Source: Oscillospiraceae bacterium (GTDB lineage: Bacteria; Bacillota; Clostridia; Oscillospirales; Oscillospiraceae). Taken from it: a DNA stretch of 13,556 nucleotides. Of this stretch, positions 1 to 6,398 are shown piece by piece. A model generated the notes under the pieces. That model was given only the letters and a program-made list of their open reading frames with translations. It made no database searches and had not been told where the DNA came from. The first letter of the stretch is position 1, and every line of letters begins with the position of its first letter. The stretch lies in NCBI GenBank assembly GCA_016286595.1, contig JAEETR010000030.1, positions 1 through 13,556 on the forward strand, read 5' to 3'. The position numbers were made by a program, and so were the translations under genes.

Positions 1-878
1 GCGCTTATCTCGGCGGCGGTACCTCCGAGCCTGCCGCCGAGAAGATATACGGCGAGTACGGTTCCGGCCGCCAGGACGCAGCTTACAGCCCATCCGACCG
101 CGGCTTTTTTCAGATATCTTCCGGATATAACGGGCGGCAGGAGAAGCGCAGTGACTGAAACGGCAAGCAGCGCGGCCTCACACCTGGCCGCTATGATAAC
201 GTACGTTCCCGCGGCGGCCGCGGGTACGGTCACAAGAGCGTCCCGTCCGGGCCGCAGCGCCGTATACGCCGCCAGCGCCGGGATAGCGACGGCCATGAAT
301 GCCCCCAGGGTCACGGTGTTGCCCAAAGTGCCCAGATACGAGCCGGAGTAGGAGACGCCGCCGCCGAAATAGTTGTGACCGTCGGGATACAGCCCCAGCG
401 GATTCAGACCGCGAAGCTGCAGAACGGCGATGAACGACGTTATGAGTACGCTGGCGGAGAGCGCGTACACAACCGCCTTTTTCGGTCTCGTTCCGGCGGA
501 TACGAGGATAAAACACAGAACGTACAGAGCCGTAGTCACGAGACCGTCACGGCGGGTGCCGCCCAGCCACACAACGCTGCCGTAATCCGAAAGCAGCGCC
601 GACAGCGCCGTGAACGCCAGATACGCCAGCGCCGCCACAGTCGCGGGGCGCTTCAATACGGACAGGTCCGGTTTGGTGCCCAGCAGCGCGGACGCGGCGC
701 CGTTGACAGCGGACGCCGCGATGAAAAGCAGCGACAGCGAGAGAAATACGGCGTATTTGCAGCCGACGATGTCCAGATAGCCGGAGCCGTCCACGATAAG
801 GGGCAGCGCCGTCACGGCAAGAAGACAGTAGCCGAAACGTATCCACTGTGAGCATTTTCTGCAGATATCGGTGTTCAC
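1..878 (-). CDS. O-antigen ligase/polymerase-like membrane protein (N-terminal part, runs off window)
   Basis: An uninterrupted minus-strand frame begins with GTG at 878 and stays open to the window edge, giving 292 residues of an incomplete protein. The start is supported by AAGGAG about 9 nt upstream and by a consensus promoter beyond that. The product is very hydrophobic, with about seven or more membrane segments (for example near residues 15-32, 40-60, 80-97, 113-128, 136-154, 188-207 and 215-232). A soluble stretch with GGTRRDG (about 106-112) and the later motif GTLGNTVTLGAF (about 183-194) resemble the W..G...R.DGL and GTLGN.N.LGA patterns of the O-antigen ligase/Wzy superfamily in Firmicutes. 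By family, such proteins join or polymerise lipid-linked or surface glycans at the outer face of the membrane. The C-terminal part is outside the window, so the assignment is tentative; another polytopic membrane protein is possible. Confidence 0.6.
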   Translation of the reverse strand, partial: MNTDICRKCSQWIRFGYCLLAVTALPLIVDGSGYLDIVGCKYAVFLSLSLLFIAASAVNGAASALLGTKPDLSVLKRPATVAALAYLAFTALSALLSDYGSVVWLGGTRRDGLVTTALYVLCFILVSAGTRPKKAVVYALSASVLITSFIAVLQLRGLNPLGLYPDGHNYFGGGVSYSGSYLGTLGNTVTLGAFMAVAIPALAAYTALRPGRDALVTVPAAAAGTYVIIAARCEAALLAVSVTALLLPPVISGRYLKKAAVGWAVSCVLAAGTVLAVYLLGGRLGGTAAEIS

Positions 879-912
879 GGCAGCCGTCTCCTTCCCGTAT
901 AATTCTGTTTTG

Positions 913-942
913 ATTATATGGCCGCGGCGGGAAGCGTGTCAA
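913..942 (-). promoter_or_regulatory. Sigma-A promoter for the O-antigen ligase-like gene
   Basis: On the minus strand TTGACA (942-937) and TATAAT (918-913) are both perfect consensus hexamers separated by 18 nt. The -10 lies about 35 nt upstream of the GTG start, leaving a short leader with the AAGGAG site. Confidence 0.8.
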
Positions 943-985
943 CTCCCGGGGAGGGGGATCGGGCACAATCCTTTATATTCATCTA

Positions 986-1014
986 TTGACATAACGGACC
1001 TGGAAAAATATAAT
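986..1014 (+). promoter_or_regulatory. Sigma-A promoter for the SH3b protein gene
   Basis: A perfect TTGACA (986-991) and a perfect TATAAT (1009-1014) are separated by 17 nt, the ideal vegetative promoter. The start codon follows 57 nt after the -10. The promoter stands back to back with the equally strong minus-strand promoter at 913-942. Confidence 0.85.
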
Positions 1015-1070
1015 AGATAACACGATAAGAGCTTCATCCTCTTAAGTACGCAAGATGGAGGGATAAAATT

Positions 1071-1895
1071 ATGAGCAATGTAGATCGCGGAAGTTCCTCC
1101 CGCAGGAAATCCGGATTTGACGTATTTTACGTCAGCGTAATATGCATACTTGTGCTCCTTCTGGTGCTCGTGGTTACGATGATAATCATGTTCTTCAAGG
1201 TCGCCAGCCTGAACAAGTCCGTGAAGATGCTGGATGGTGAGCTTACCACCGTGGCCTCCGAGCTGCACCGGGAGATAGACGCCGTGGCCACCAGGGATAC
1301 CGAGCCTTACAGCGGCGGCACAGCCGCCGCACCGGACAGCAGCCCCTCCGGCACCGCCGCGCCTGACAATTCCGGTACCGGTACTTCCGCCGGCACGGGT
1401 ACGGCCGCGACGACCCCCGACAATTCCGGCACCGCCGCCCCTGACAATACGGGCACCGGCACTTCCACCGGCACTACCACACCGCCCGACACCACAACGC
1501 CCACCACGCCCACTCCCGCGCAGAACAACAGCTGGCTCGACCTTTCCGGCCACAGCGAACTTACCGTAAAGCCCACCACGCTGTTCTCCGCCTATAAGAC
1601 CATGTACGTAAAATCCAGCAACGGCGTTTATCTGCGCTCCGGCCCGGGCACCAATTATAACAAGATCGTCACCGTGCCCAACGCCTCCAGCGTCAGCGCC
1701 GCCGCCTCCGAAGGCGACTGGACCTTCGTCAAGTACGGCAGCAACCGCTTCGGCTGGATCAAGACCGAGTTCCTGTCCAACAACAGACCTGCCGCGGGAG
1801 GCACTTCCACCGGCACGGGCAGCGGAACCGGGACCGGTTCGGGTAACGGCACCGGCACCGGCGGTGAGGCCACGTCCGGCAACCTCAATCCGTAA
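1071..1895 (+). CDS. Membrane-anchored protein with extracellular bacterial SH3 domain
   Basis: This encodes 274 aa; the ATG is preceded by GGAGGG 8 nt upstream. Residues 1-18 are polar and basic, and residues 19-42 form one very hydrophobic segment without a signal-peptidase site, so it is probably a type II anchor with the rest outside the cell. Residues 45-75 may form a short helix. Residues 78-153 are a Thr/Gly/Pro/Ser/Asp linker with repeated APDN(S/T)GTGTS(A/T)GT units. Residues 177-236 match the bacterial SH3 (SH3b/SH3_3) fold, with the typical V.LRSGPGTNYNKI.TV opening and a GDW...KYG...GWI ending. The tail (240-274) is Gly/Thr-rich. SH3b domains usually bind peptidoglycan or cell-wall peptides; there is no catalytic domain, so a wall-binding or sensing role is inferred. 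It has its own promoter and terminator and is monocistronic or nearly so. Confidence 0.85.
   Translation: MSNVDRGSSSRRKSGFDVFYVSVICILVLLLVLVVTMIIMFFKVASLNKSVKMLDGELTTVASELHREIDAVATRDTEPYSGGTAAAPDSSPSGTAAPDNSGTGTSAGTGTAATTPDNSGTAAPDNTGTGTSTGTTTPPDTTTPTTPTPAQNNSWLDLSGHSELTVKPTTLFSAYKTMYVKSSNGVYLRSGPGTNYNKIVTVPNASSVSAAASEGDWTFVKYGSNRFGWIKTEFLSNNRPAAGGTSTGTGSGTGTGSGNGTGTGGEATSGNLNP
1359..1475 (+). repeat. Imperfect in-frame repeat in the SH3b protein linker
   Basis: The segment 1359-1397 encodes APDNSGTGTSAGT and 1437-1475 encodes APDNTGTGTSTGT, 78 nt apart. Partial copies of PDNSGT and GTGTSTGTG occur between them and in the C-terminal tail. The codons differ at several places, so these are old, diverged repeats of a linker rather than a recent slippage product. 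Confidence 0.6.
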
Positions 1896-1908
1896 AGAAG
1901 ATTTACAT

Positions 1909-1941
1909 AGTCCGGCGGCGTCACTGCCGCCGGACTTTTTT
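1909..1941 (+). terminator. Rho-independent terminator after the SH3b gene
   Basis: An 11-bp GC-rich perfect stem (1909-1919 with 1926-1936) closes a 6-nt loop and is followed directly by a T run to 1941. It ends 25 nt before the next start codon. Confidence 0.9.
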
Positions 1942-1966
1942 CAATGATAGTATCGGAGATGACCGC

Positions 1967-2572
1967 ATGAATGACGCCCCCTCGTCCCATTCCTGTACGC
2001 AGCTGCCGGAGGGATACGGCGAGATCCTGAACGTGAATCTGCAAAAGGACAAAAAGACCGCTGTGTATATCAACGGCGCGGCGGCCGTGATAATGATCGT
2101 GATGGCAGCCGCGGCACATTTCATCGTGGCGCCCGTTACCGTGCTGCTGGATTTTGACGCCGAGATAAAGCTGTTCATGGCCCGTATGATAGCGATCATG
2201 GCGGGCTATGCCGTGTATATCGTCCTGCATGAACTGACCCACGGCGCTGTGATGAAGTTTTACGGCGCCAGAAAAGTCCGCTTCGGCATGACGTCGCTGT
2301 ACGCATACGCAGGCTCCGAGGCCGATTATTTCGACAGACACGCCTATATCCGCATAGCCCTTGCCCCGCTCGTTTTATGGGGCGTGATCTTTGCGGTGCT
2401 GTGCGCCGTGGTGCCGGTCGGGTGGTTCTGGGTGGTATATTTCTGGCAGATCGGCAACGTGGCGGGCGCCGCGGGAGATCTTTACGTCACCTTCAGATTT
2501 TTCAGACTGCCCTCCGATATCCTCGTAAAGGACACCGGGATCGAGATGTTTGTTTACTCCCGGCAAAAGTGA
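1967..2572 (+). CDS. DUF3267 putative membrane zinc metalloprotease
   Basis: This encodes 201 aa; the ATG has GGAG 8 nt upstream. The protein has hydrophobic segments near 34-52, 70-88, 126-148 and 152-168. The second ends in HELTHG (88-93), an HExxH zincin motif at a membrane helix. A later NVAGAAGDL (164-172) probably supplies the third zinc ligand through Asp171. This layout (HExxH plus a distal Asp in a small-residue-rich helix) is that of the DUF3267 family, related to site-2-type intramembrane proteases. Substrates of this family are not known to me. It starts just 25 nt after the upstream terminator, leaving little room for its own promoter, so read-through or a promoter inside the terminator zone is likely. 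It converges with sigG across a shared terminator; a link to sporulation proteolysis is only a guess. Confidence 0.8.
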   Translation: MNDAPSSHSCTQLPEGYGEILNVNLQKDKKTAVYINGAAAVIMIVMAAAAHFIVAPVTVLLDFDAEIKLFMARMIAIMAGYAVYIVLHELTHGAVMKFYGARKVRFGMTSLYAYAGSEADYFDRHAYIRIALAPLVLWGVIFAVLCAVVPVGWFWVVYFWQIGNVAGAAGDLYVTFRFFRLPSDILVKDTGIEMFVYSRQK

Positions 2573-2591
2573 AAAAAGGAATGATCAGCAC

Positions 2592-2625
2592 AAAAAAACG
2601 CCGCACAGGATCGTGCGGCGTTTTT
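2592..2625. terminator. Bidirectional terminator between the DUF3267 gene and sigG
   Basis: A perfect 8-bp GC-rich stem (2599-2606 with 2613-2620) and a 6-nt loop are flanked by A7 (2592-2598) on the left and T5 (2621-2625) on the right. It therefore works as an intrinsic terminator on both strands, serving the two converging genes. The sigG stop codon is immediately adjacent. Confidence 0.9.
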
Positions 2626-3405
2626 CTATTGTGCGGCTATGTTCTTTTTTATCTGACTTATGGCGTTCTTTTCAAGGCGGGAGACCTGAGCCTGGCTGAT
2701 CCCCACCTCCTCGGCCACCTGCATCTGCGTTTTTCCGTCGTAATAGCGCATGGAAAGTATGTGCTTTTCCCGTTCGCCCAGACGGCTGACGGCCTCCTCA
2801 AGGGCTATCTGTTCAAGCCAGCTCTCGTCGGTATTTTTCGTATCTCCGATCTGATCCATGCCGCATACGGTATCCCCGCCGTCTGTATATACCGGCTCGT
2901 AGAGCGAAACCGGGTCGCTGATGGCGTCCATTGCCATGACCACGTCCGTCCGCGGGATCGTCAGCGCCGCGGCAATCTCGTCTACGGTGGGCTCCCTCTG
3001 ACTGTCTGCCATGAGCCGCTCCCGCGTCTGCAGCACCTTATATGCCGTGTCGCGAAGACTGCGTGATACACGCAGGGGACTGTTGTCCCGTATATATCGT
3101 CGTATCTCGCCGATTATCATGGGTACGCCGTAGGTGCTGAAGCGTACGTCCATGGAAAGATCGAAGTGGTCTATAGCTTTCATAAGACCGATACAGCCCA
3201 CTTGAAAAAGATCGTCGGCACTGTCGCCCTTGCCGCCGAATTTCTGTATCACGGACAGAACGAGCCGCAGATTGCCCCGGATGAGCCGGTCACGGGCGGC
3301 GCTGTCGCCGGACCGGGCCTGCCTGAGCAGCTCCATGGTCTCCTCGTTTTTCAGCACCGGAAGCTTCGCCGTATTTACCCCGCATATCTCGACCTTGCCC
3401 AGCAT
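2626..3405 (-). CDS. sigG: RNA polymerase sporulation sigma factor sigma-G
   Basis: This encodes 259 aa, the usual sigma-G length. The N-terminus (KVEICGVNTAKLPVLKNEE) is nearly the same as the sigma-G signature of Bacillus and Clostridium (KVEICGVDTSKLPVLKNEE), which separates it from sigma-F. Region 2 (about 40-105) has NLRLVLSVIQ, DLFQVGCIGLMKAID, RFSTYGVPMIIGEIRRY and RDN; region 3 (about 110-185) contains RVSRSLRD; region 4 (about 200-255) ends in the helix-turn-helix KTQMQVAEEVGISQAQVSRLEK. Sigma-G drives the late forespore programme after engulfment, including spoIVB in known organisms. The start was set at 3405 because GGAGG lies 7 nt before it; the in-frame ATG at 3411 is only 1 nt from that site. 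The gene stands alone here and is not next to spoIIGA-sigE as in many relatives. I could not identify a convincing forespore promoter upstream. Confidence 0.96.
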   Translation of the reverse strand: MLGKVEICGVNTAKLPVLKNEETMELLRQARSGDSAARDRLIRGNLRLVLSVIQKFGGKGDSADDLFQVGCIGLMKAIDHFDLSMDVRFSTYGVPMIIGEIRRYIRDNSPLRVSRSLRDTAYKVLQTRERLMADSQREPTVDEIAAALTIPRTDVVMAMDAISDPVSLYEPVYTDGGDTVCGMDQIGDTKNTDESWLEQIALEEAVSRLGEREKHILSMRYYDGKTQMQVAEEVGISQAQVSRLEKNAISQIKKNIAAQ

Positions 3406-3412
3406 ACACATG

Positions 3413-3419
3413 CCTCCCC
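3413..3419 (-). promoter_or_regulatory. Ribosome binding site that fixes the sigG start
   Basis: On the minus strand GGGGAGG is followed by c and ATG at 3411, then TGT and ATG at 3405. Only the second ATG has a workable 7-nt spacing, so sigma-G starts MLGKVEIC rather than MCMLGKVEIC. Confidence 0.8.
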
Positions 3420-3519
3420 GCGTTCTCCATTTATCCCGGAAGAGTTATGGATTAAGTATTTCCAGGGGCGGGGGATTTAATACGGCGGCAAATTACCGGG
3501 AAAAATGTGGCGGGAAACC

Positions 3520-3548
3520 TTGCATAATAAATCGCGCAGTGATAAAAT
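3520..3548 (+). promoter_or_regulatory. Likely sigma-A promoter for ilvE
   Basis: TTGCAT (3520-3525), a 17-nt spacer and TAAAAT (3543-3548), with TG one base before the -10 giving an extended -10. Five of six positions match at each hexamer. The ilvE start is 45 nt downstream. Confidence 0.65.
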
Positions 3549-3593
3549 TACTTTTACCGTTTATACCGACATCGCTTCAAAGGAGTAAAGGAT

Positions 3594-4619
3594 ATGGAAA
3601 AGAAAAACATAGACTGGGCAAGCCTGGGCTTCGGCTACGTGCAGACCGACAAGCGCTATGTCTCGTATTTCAAGGACGGCGCCTGGGACAACGGCGCTCT
3701 GATAGACGATCCCAACATTGTCATGAACGAGTGCGCCTGCGTCCTGCAGTACGCCCAGACCTGCTTTGAGGGTCTCAAGGCCTACACCACCGAGGACGGC
3801 AGCATCGTCACCTTCCGCCCCGACCTGAACGCCGAGCGTATGGAGAGCTCCGCCAAGCGGCTGAGCATGCCCGTTTTCCCCAAAGACCGGTTCATCGACG
3901 CTGTCAAGCAGGTCGTCGCCGCCAACGCCGCGTGGGTGCCGCCCTACGGTTCCGGCGCTACGCTGTATCTGCGCCCCTACATGTTCGGCTATAACCCGGT
4001 CATCGGCGTCAAACCCGCCACCGAGTACCAGTTCAGGATACTGACCACCCCCGTGGGTCCCTATTTCAAGGGCGGCGCCAAGCCCATCACCATCCGCGTG
4101 TCTGATTACGACCGTGCAGCACCCCGTGGTACCGGCAACGTGAAGGCAGGCCTGAACTACGCCATGAGTCTTTACGCCATAGTCGACGCCCATGAGCAGG
4201 GCTTTGACGAGAATATATACCTCGATCCCGGTACCCGTACCTATATCGAGGAGACCGGCGGCGCGAACATAATCTTCATCACCAAGGACAACAAGATGGT
4301 CACCCCCAAGAGTGACAGCATCCTGCCGTCCATAACCCGCCGTTCTCTGATGTACGTGGCGGAGAAGTACCTCGGCATGCAGGTAGAGGAGCGTCCTATC
4401 GCTCTTGAGGAGATCGGCGACTTCGTGGAGGCCGGTCTGTGCGGTACCGCCGCCGTCATCTCTCCCGTGAAGAAGATCGTGGATCACGGCAAGGATATCC
4501 CCTTCGTCAACTGCCAGGAGGAGATGGGCCCCACCATCAAGAAACTGTACGACACCCTCACCGGCATCCAGATGGGCCGCATAGAAGCTCCCGAGGGCTG
4601 GATAGTCAAGGTCATGTGA
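3594..4619 (+). CDS. ilvE: Branched-chain-amino-acid aminotransferase
   Basis: This encodes 341 aa, a normal length for the long IlvE subgroup; AAAGGAG sits 8 nt before the ATG. It is a fold-type IV PLP enzyme that interconverts leucine, isoleucine and valine with their 2-oxo acids using glutamate/2-oxoglutarate, in the cytoplasm. Visible hallmarks are QTCFEGLKAY (55-64), RPDLNAERM (75-83), LYLRPYMFG (124-132), GNVKAGLNYA (181-190) with the probable PLP lysine Lys184, and the class-IV signature from EETGGANIIF (219-228) to ITRRS (247-251), where Glu219 should contact the pyridine nitrogen. GLCGTAAVISPV (281-292) forms the phosphate-binding loop region. The gene has its own promoter and a strong terminator, so it is transcribed alone. 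There is no leucine-type leader attenuator or T-box in the short upstream region. Confidence 0.96.
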   Translation: MEKKNIDWASLGFGYVQTDKRYVSYFKDGAWDNGALIDDPNIVMNECACVLQYAQTCFEGLKAYTTEDGSIVTFRPDLNAERMESSAKRLSMPVFPKDRFIDAVKQVVAANAAWVPPYGSGATLYLRPYMFGYNPVIGVKPATEYQFRILTTPVGPYFKGGAKPITIRVSDYDRAAPRGTGNVKAGLNYAMSLYAIVDAHEQGFDENIYLDPGTRTYIEETGGANIIFITKDNKMVTPKSDSILPSITRRSLMYVAEKYLGMQVEERPIALEEIGDFVEAGLCGTAAVISPVKKIVDHGKDIPFVNCQEEMGPTIKKLYDTLTGIQMGRIEAPEGWIVKVM

Positions 4620-4642
4620 TCGCGCATAATTAAGCCCAAAAT

Positions 4643-4673
4643 GCCGCGTACGTCTTTGTACGCGGCGTTTTTT
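4643..4673 (+). terminator. Rho-independent terminator after ilvE
   Basis: A perfect 9-bp stem (4643-4651 with 4658-4666) with a 6-nt loop is followed by G and a T6 run (4668-4673). The T run merges with the -35 element of the next promoter. Confidence 0.9.
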
Positions 4674-4702
4674 GACAATGATACCTTGAAGTGATATATA
4701 AT
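4672..4702 (+). promoter_or_regulatory. Probable promoter of the 4738-6988 cluster
   Basis: A perfect TTGACA (4672-4677) is followed by TATATA at 4695-4700 (17-nt spacing) overlapping TATAAT at 4697-4702 (19-nt spacing). Either register gives a good sigma-A promoter. The first start codon follows about 36 nt later. Confidence 0.7.
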
Positions 4703-4737
4703 AACAGACAATCTTACGAAAACAAGGGGAGGAGAAT

Positions 4738-5175
4738 ATGGAAACTATCTGCGGAGCCGACTGCACCAGCTGCGCCTTTAAGAGTAAATGCAAAGGCTGT
4801 ATTGCCACCTGCGGCTCGCCCTTCGGCGGACGGTGCGTAGCGGCGGAATACATAAAGGCCGGCGGCAGGGAAGGATATGCGCGGTTCAAAAAGAGCCTTC
4901 TTGAGGAAGTCAACGCCGTTCTCGCCAGCGCCGACATCCCGCCAGCGCTGGCGCTTTACGAGCTGCCGGGCTTCTTTGTCAATCTGGAGTACACGACGCC
5001 GGGCGGCGAAAAAGTTAAACTGCTGAACGATAGAAACGTCTATCTTGGCGCGCAGATAGACAATACGGATATAGAGACCTGTTTCGGCGTCGTGGCCGAC
5101 ACGGGGTTCATACTCGTGTGCAGTTACGGTGAAGGCGGGTCGGACCCGGAACTGCTGATTTATAAGAAAAGGTAA
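4738..5175 (+). CDS. Cys-rich DUF3795-like protein
   Basis: This encodes 145 aa with GGGGAGG just upstream of the ATG. Seven cysteines crowd the N-terminus (5, 9, 12, 18, 21, 25, 33) in the pattern CGxxCxxC-x5-CxGC-x3-C-x7-C, which fits a metal-binding module of the DUF3795 type; zinc or an Fe-S centre is plausible. The remaining 110 residues look like a mixed alpha/beta domain (ELPGFFVNLEYTTPGGEKVKLL...) that I do not recognise. There is no signal peptide or membrane segment, so it is cytosolic. It is the first gene of a same-strand cluster with a P-loop kinase-like protein, a methyltransferase and an alpha/beta hydrolase, from which it is separated by 87 nt holding a large hairpin. Its function is unknown. 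Confidence 0.75.
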   Translation: METICGADCTSCAFKSKCKGCIATCGSPFGGRCVAAEYIKAGGREGYARFKKSLLEEVNAVLASADIPPALALYELPGFFVNLEYTTPGGEKVKLLNDRNVYLGAQIDNTDIETCFGVVADTGFILVCSYGEGGSDPELLIYKKR

Positions 5176-5192
5176 AAAAGACGCAGATTTTC

Positions 5193-5240
5193 CGGCGGTG
5201 TACCGCGTTCCCGTTATACGCGGGAAGCGCTGTGCCGCCG
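5193..5240 (+). other. Long imperfect hairpin between cluster genes 1 and 2
   Basis: The outer arms 5193-5198 and 5235-5240 pair perfectly (6 bp GC). G-U wobbles, a C-C mismatch and one bulged base then lead to an inner 6-bp stem (5208-5213 with 5221-5226) and a 7-nt loop. There is no T run after it, so it is not a simple terminator. It could slow or partly end transcription, act as an RNase site or stabilise mRNA ends, giving unequal expression of the first gene and the three that follow. Confidence 0.55.
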
Positions 5241-5262
5241 CAGTTGATGAGGGGAGAAGAAT

Positions 5263-5694
5263 ATGCTGATAGGTATAATCGGAGAGAACTGTACCGGGAA
5301 ATCCACCCTGGCAGAGCGCATCAAAGACAAGCTTGGGGCGGAGATCATCACCGGAAAGGACTATCTGCGCATGGCGAAAAGCGAGAGCGAGGCTGTGTCG
5401 CTGTTCAGAAAGAAGCTTGCGGAGGCGGTATGCGGGGATGACGTTATATACGTCATCTCCGAGCAGGAACAGACGGGATTTCTTCCCGACGGCGCGGTCA
5501 GGATACTCGTCACCGCCGATATCGACACGATAAAGGAGCGGTTCCGGGCGAGGATGCACGGCAATCTTCCGGCCCCGGTGGCACAGATGCTGGAGCGCAG
5601 GCACGGCATATTCGACGGTGGACAGTATGATTACCGGTATGACGGCGTCAACGGGGACCCTGACGCTGTGTGCGAGGAACTGAAGAAAAGATGA
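5263..5694 (+). CDS. P-loop nucleotide kinase-like protein
   Basis: This encodes 143 aa with GGGGAG about 7 nt before the ATG. The chain opens with MLIGIIGENCTGKSTLAERI, a Walker A loop (GxxxxGKST, residues 7-15) right at the N-terminus after one strand, as in small nucleoside/nucleotide kinases and AAA_33-type proteins. A hydrophobic strand DDVIYVIS (59-66) takes the Walker B place without a classical DE pair. An arginine-rich segment (about 91-113, ERFRARM...LERRHG) resembles the LID of adenylate- and cytidylate-type kinases. It is short compared with true NMP kinases (about 180-220 aa). The substrate cannot be told. Its stop overlaps the next start in ATGA, so translation of the methyltransferase is probably coupled to it. 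Confidence 0.8.
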   Translation: MLIGIIGENCTGKSTLAERIKDKLGAEIITGKDYLRMAKSESEAVSLFRKKLAEAVCGDDVIYVISEQEQTGFLPDGAVRILVTADIDTIKERFRARMHGNLPAPVAQMLERRHGIFDGGQYDYRYDGVNGDPDAVCEELKKR

Positions 5695-6398
5695 AAAATG
5701 ACGATAAGACGCTTATAGAATTCTGGGACAGGGCTTTTGCCATGTCCGATGAGGATATGGCCGAGGCCCGGGAACAGGGGCCGGAGATATGGCGGGAGAT
5801 GGCGCCTTCCGAAAAACTGTTCAGCGCCGCCGCCTCTCTCGGCTGCTGCCGGAGGGTGCTTGACTACGGCAGCGGCAGCGGCTGGGCATCAATCGCCGCG
5901 GCGAAGAGCGGCTGCAGTGACGTGACGGCCGCGGACGCGGCGGCAGGCGCCGTAAAAGCCGCCGGGTTTTTCGCCGAGGCGTGCGGCGTCGCGGAAAAGA
6001 TAAAAACGGTCTGCGTCACGCCAGGCTGGCTCGCGTCCGTCCCCGATCACACGTACGACGGGTTTATATGCTCTAACGTGCTGGACGTGGTGATGCCGGA
6101 GACCGCCGGGGAGATACTGCGTCAGACGGCACGAATCGTCACGCCTGACGCCTCCGTGATAGTCGGCCTGAACTATTGGCTGTCCCCGGAGCGGGCGGCA
6201 CAGAGAGATATGGAACTTACGGAGGACGGCAGGCTGTACGTGGACGGCGTTCTGCGCCTTGTATCCCGCACAGACGACGAGTGGGAGGAGATATTCTCCC
6301 CGTATTTCACCGTGGAACAGCTGGAGCATTTCGCGTGGCCCGGAGAGACGGAGGAGACGAGACGACTGTTTTATCTGAAGGTGAGGAGCGGACAATGA
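5691..6398 (+). CDS. Class I SAM-dependent methyltransferase
   Basis: This encodes 235 aa. The start chosen is the ATG that overlaps the previous stop (ATGA, 5691-5694); an in-frame GTG at 5670 would add seven residues but lies inside the upstream gene without a better ribosome site. Motif I is clear: RVLDYGSGSGWASIAAAK (55-72), the SAM-binding glycine loop. Acidic motif II is probably in VTAADAAAG (78-86). FICSNVLDVVMPETAGEILRQ (125-145) matches the motif IV/V region. The N-terminal helix (FWDRAFAMSDEDM) and the C-terminal EIFSPYFTVEQLE...WPGETEE segment are common in Firmicute small-molecule methyltransferases of the Methyltransf_11/25 type. The substrate is unknown. It lies between the kinase-like gene and the hydrolase and overlaps both by 4 nt, suggesting a joint task. 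Confidence 0.85.
   Translation: MKNDDKTLIEFWDRAFAMSDEDMAEAREQGPEIWREMAPSEKLFSAAASLGCCRRVLDYGSGSGWASIAAAKSGCSDVTAADAAAGAVKAAGFFAEACGVAEKIKTVCVTPGWLASVPDHTYDGFICSNVLDVVMPETAGEILRQTARIVTPDASVIVGLNYWLSPERAAQRDMELTEDGRLYVDGVLRLVSRTDDEWEEIFSPYFTVEQLEHFAWPGETEETRRLFYLKVRSGQ

Noticed and set aside
178..966. Separate short minus-strand genes in the first kilobase
   Set aside because: These frames are out of phase with the continuous GTG-initiated membrane-protein frame (878 to 1), which has a promoter and ribosome site.
3412..3480. Sigma-F/sigma-G promoter for sigG
   Set aside because: Partial matches such as CATAACT lack a -35 partner at the right spacing.
3561..4937. Long minus-strand open frame opposite ilvE
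   Set aside because: It lies antisense to a clearly recognised aminotransferase; its product is low-complexity His/Gly/Asp-rich and has no start signal.
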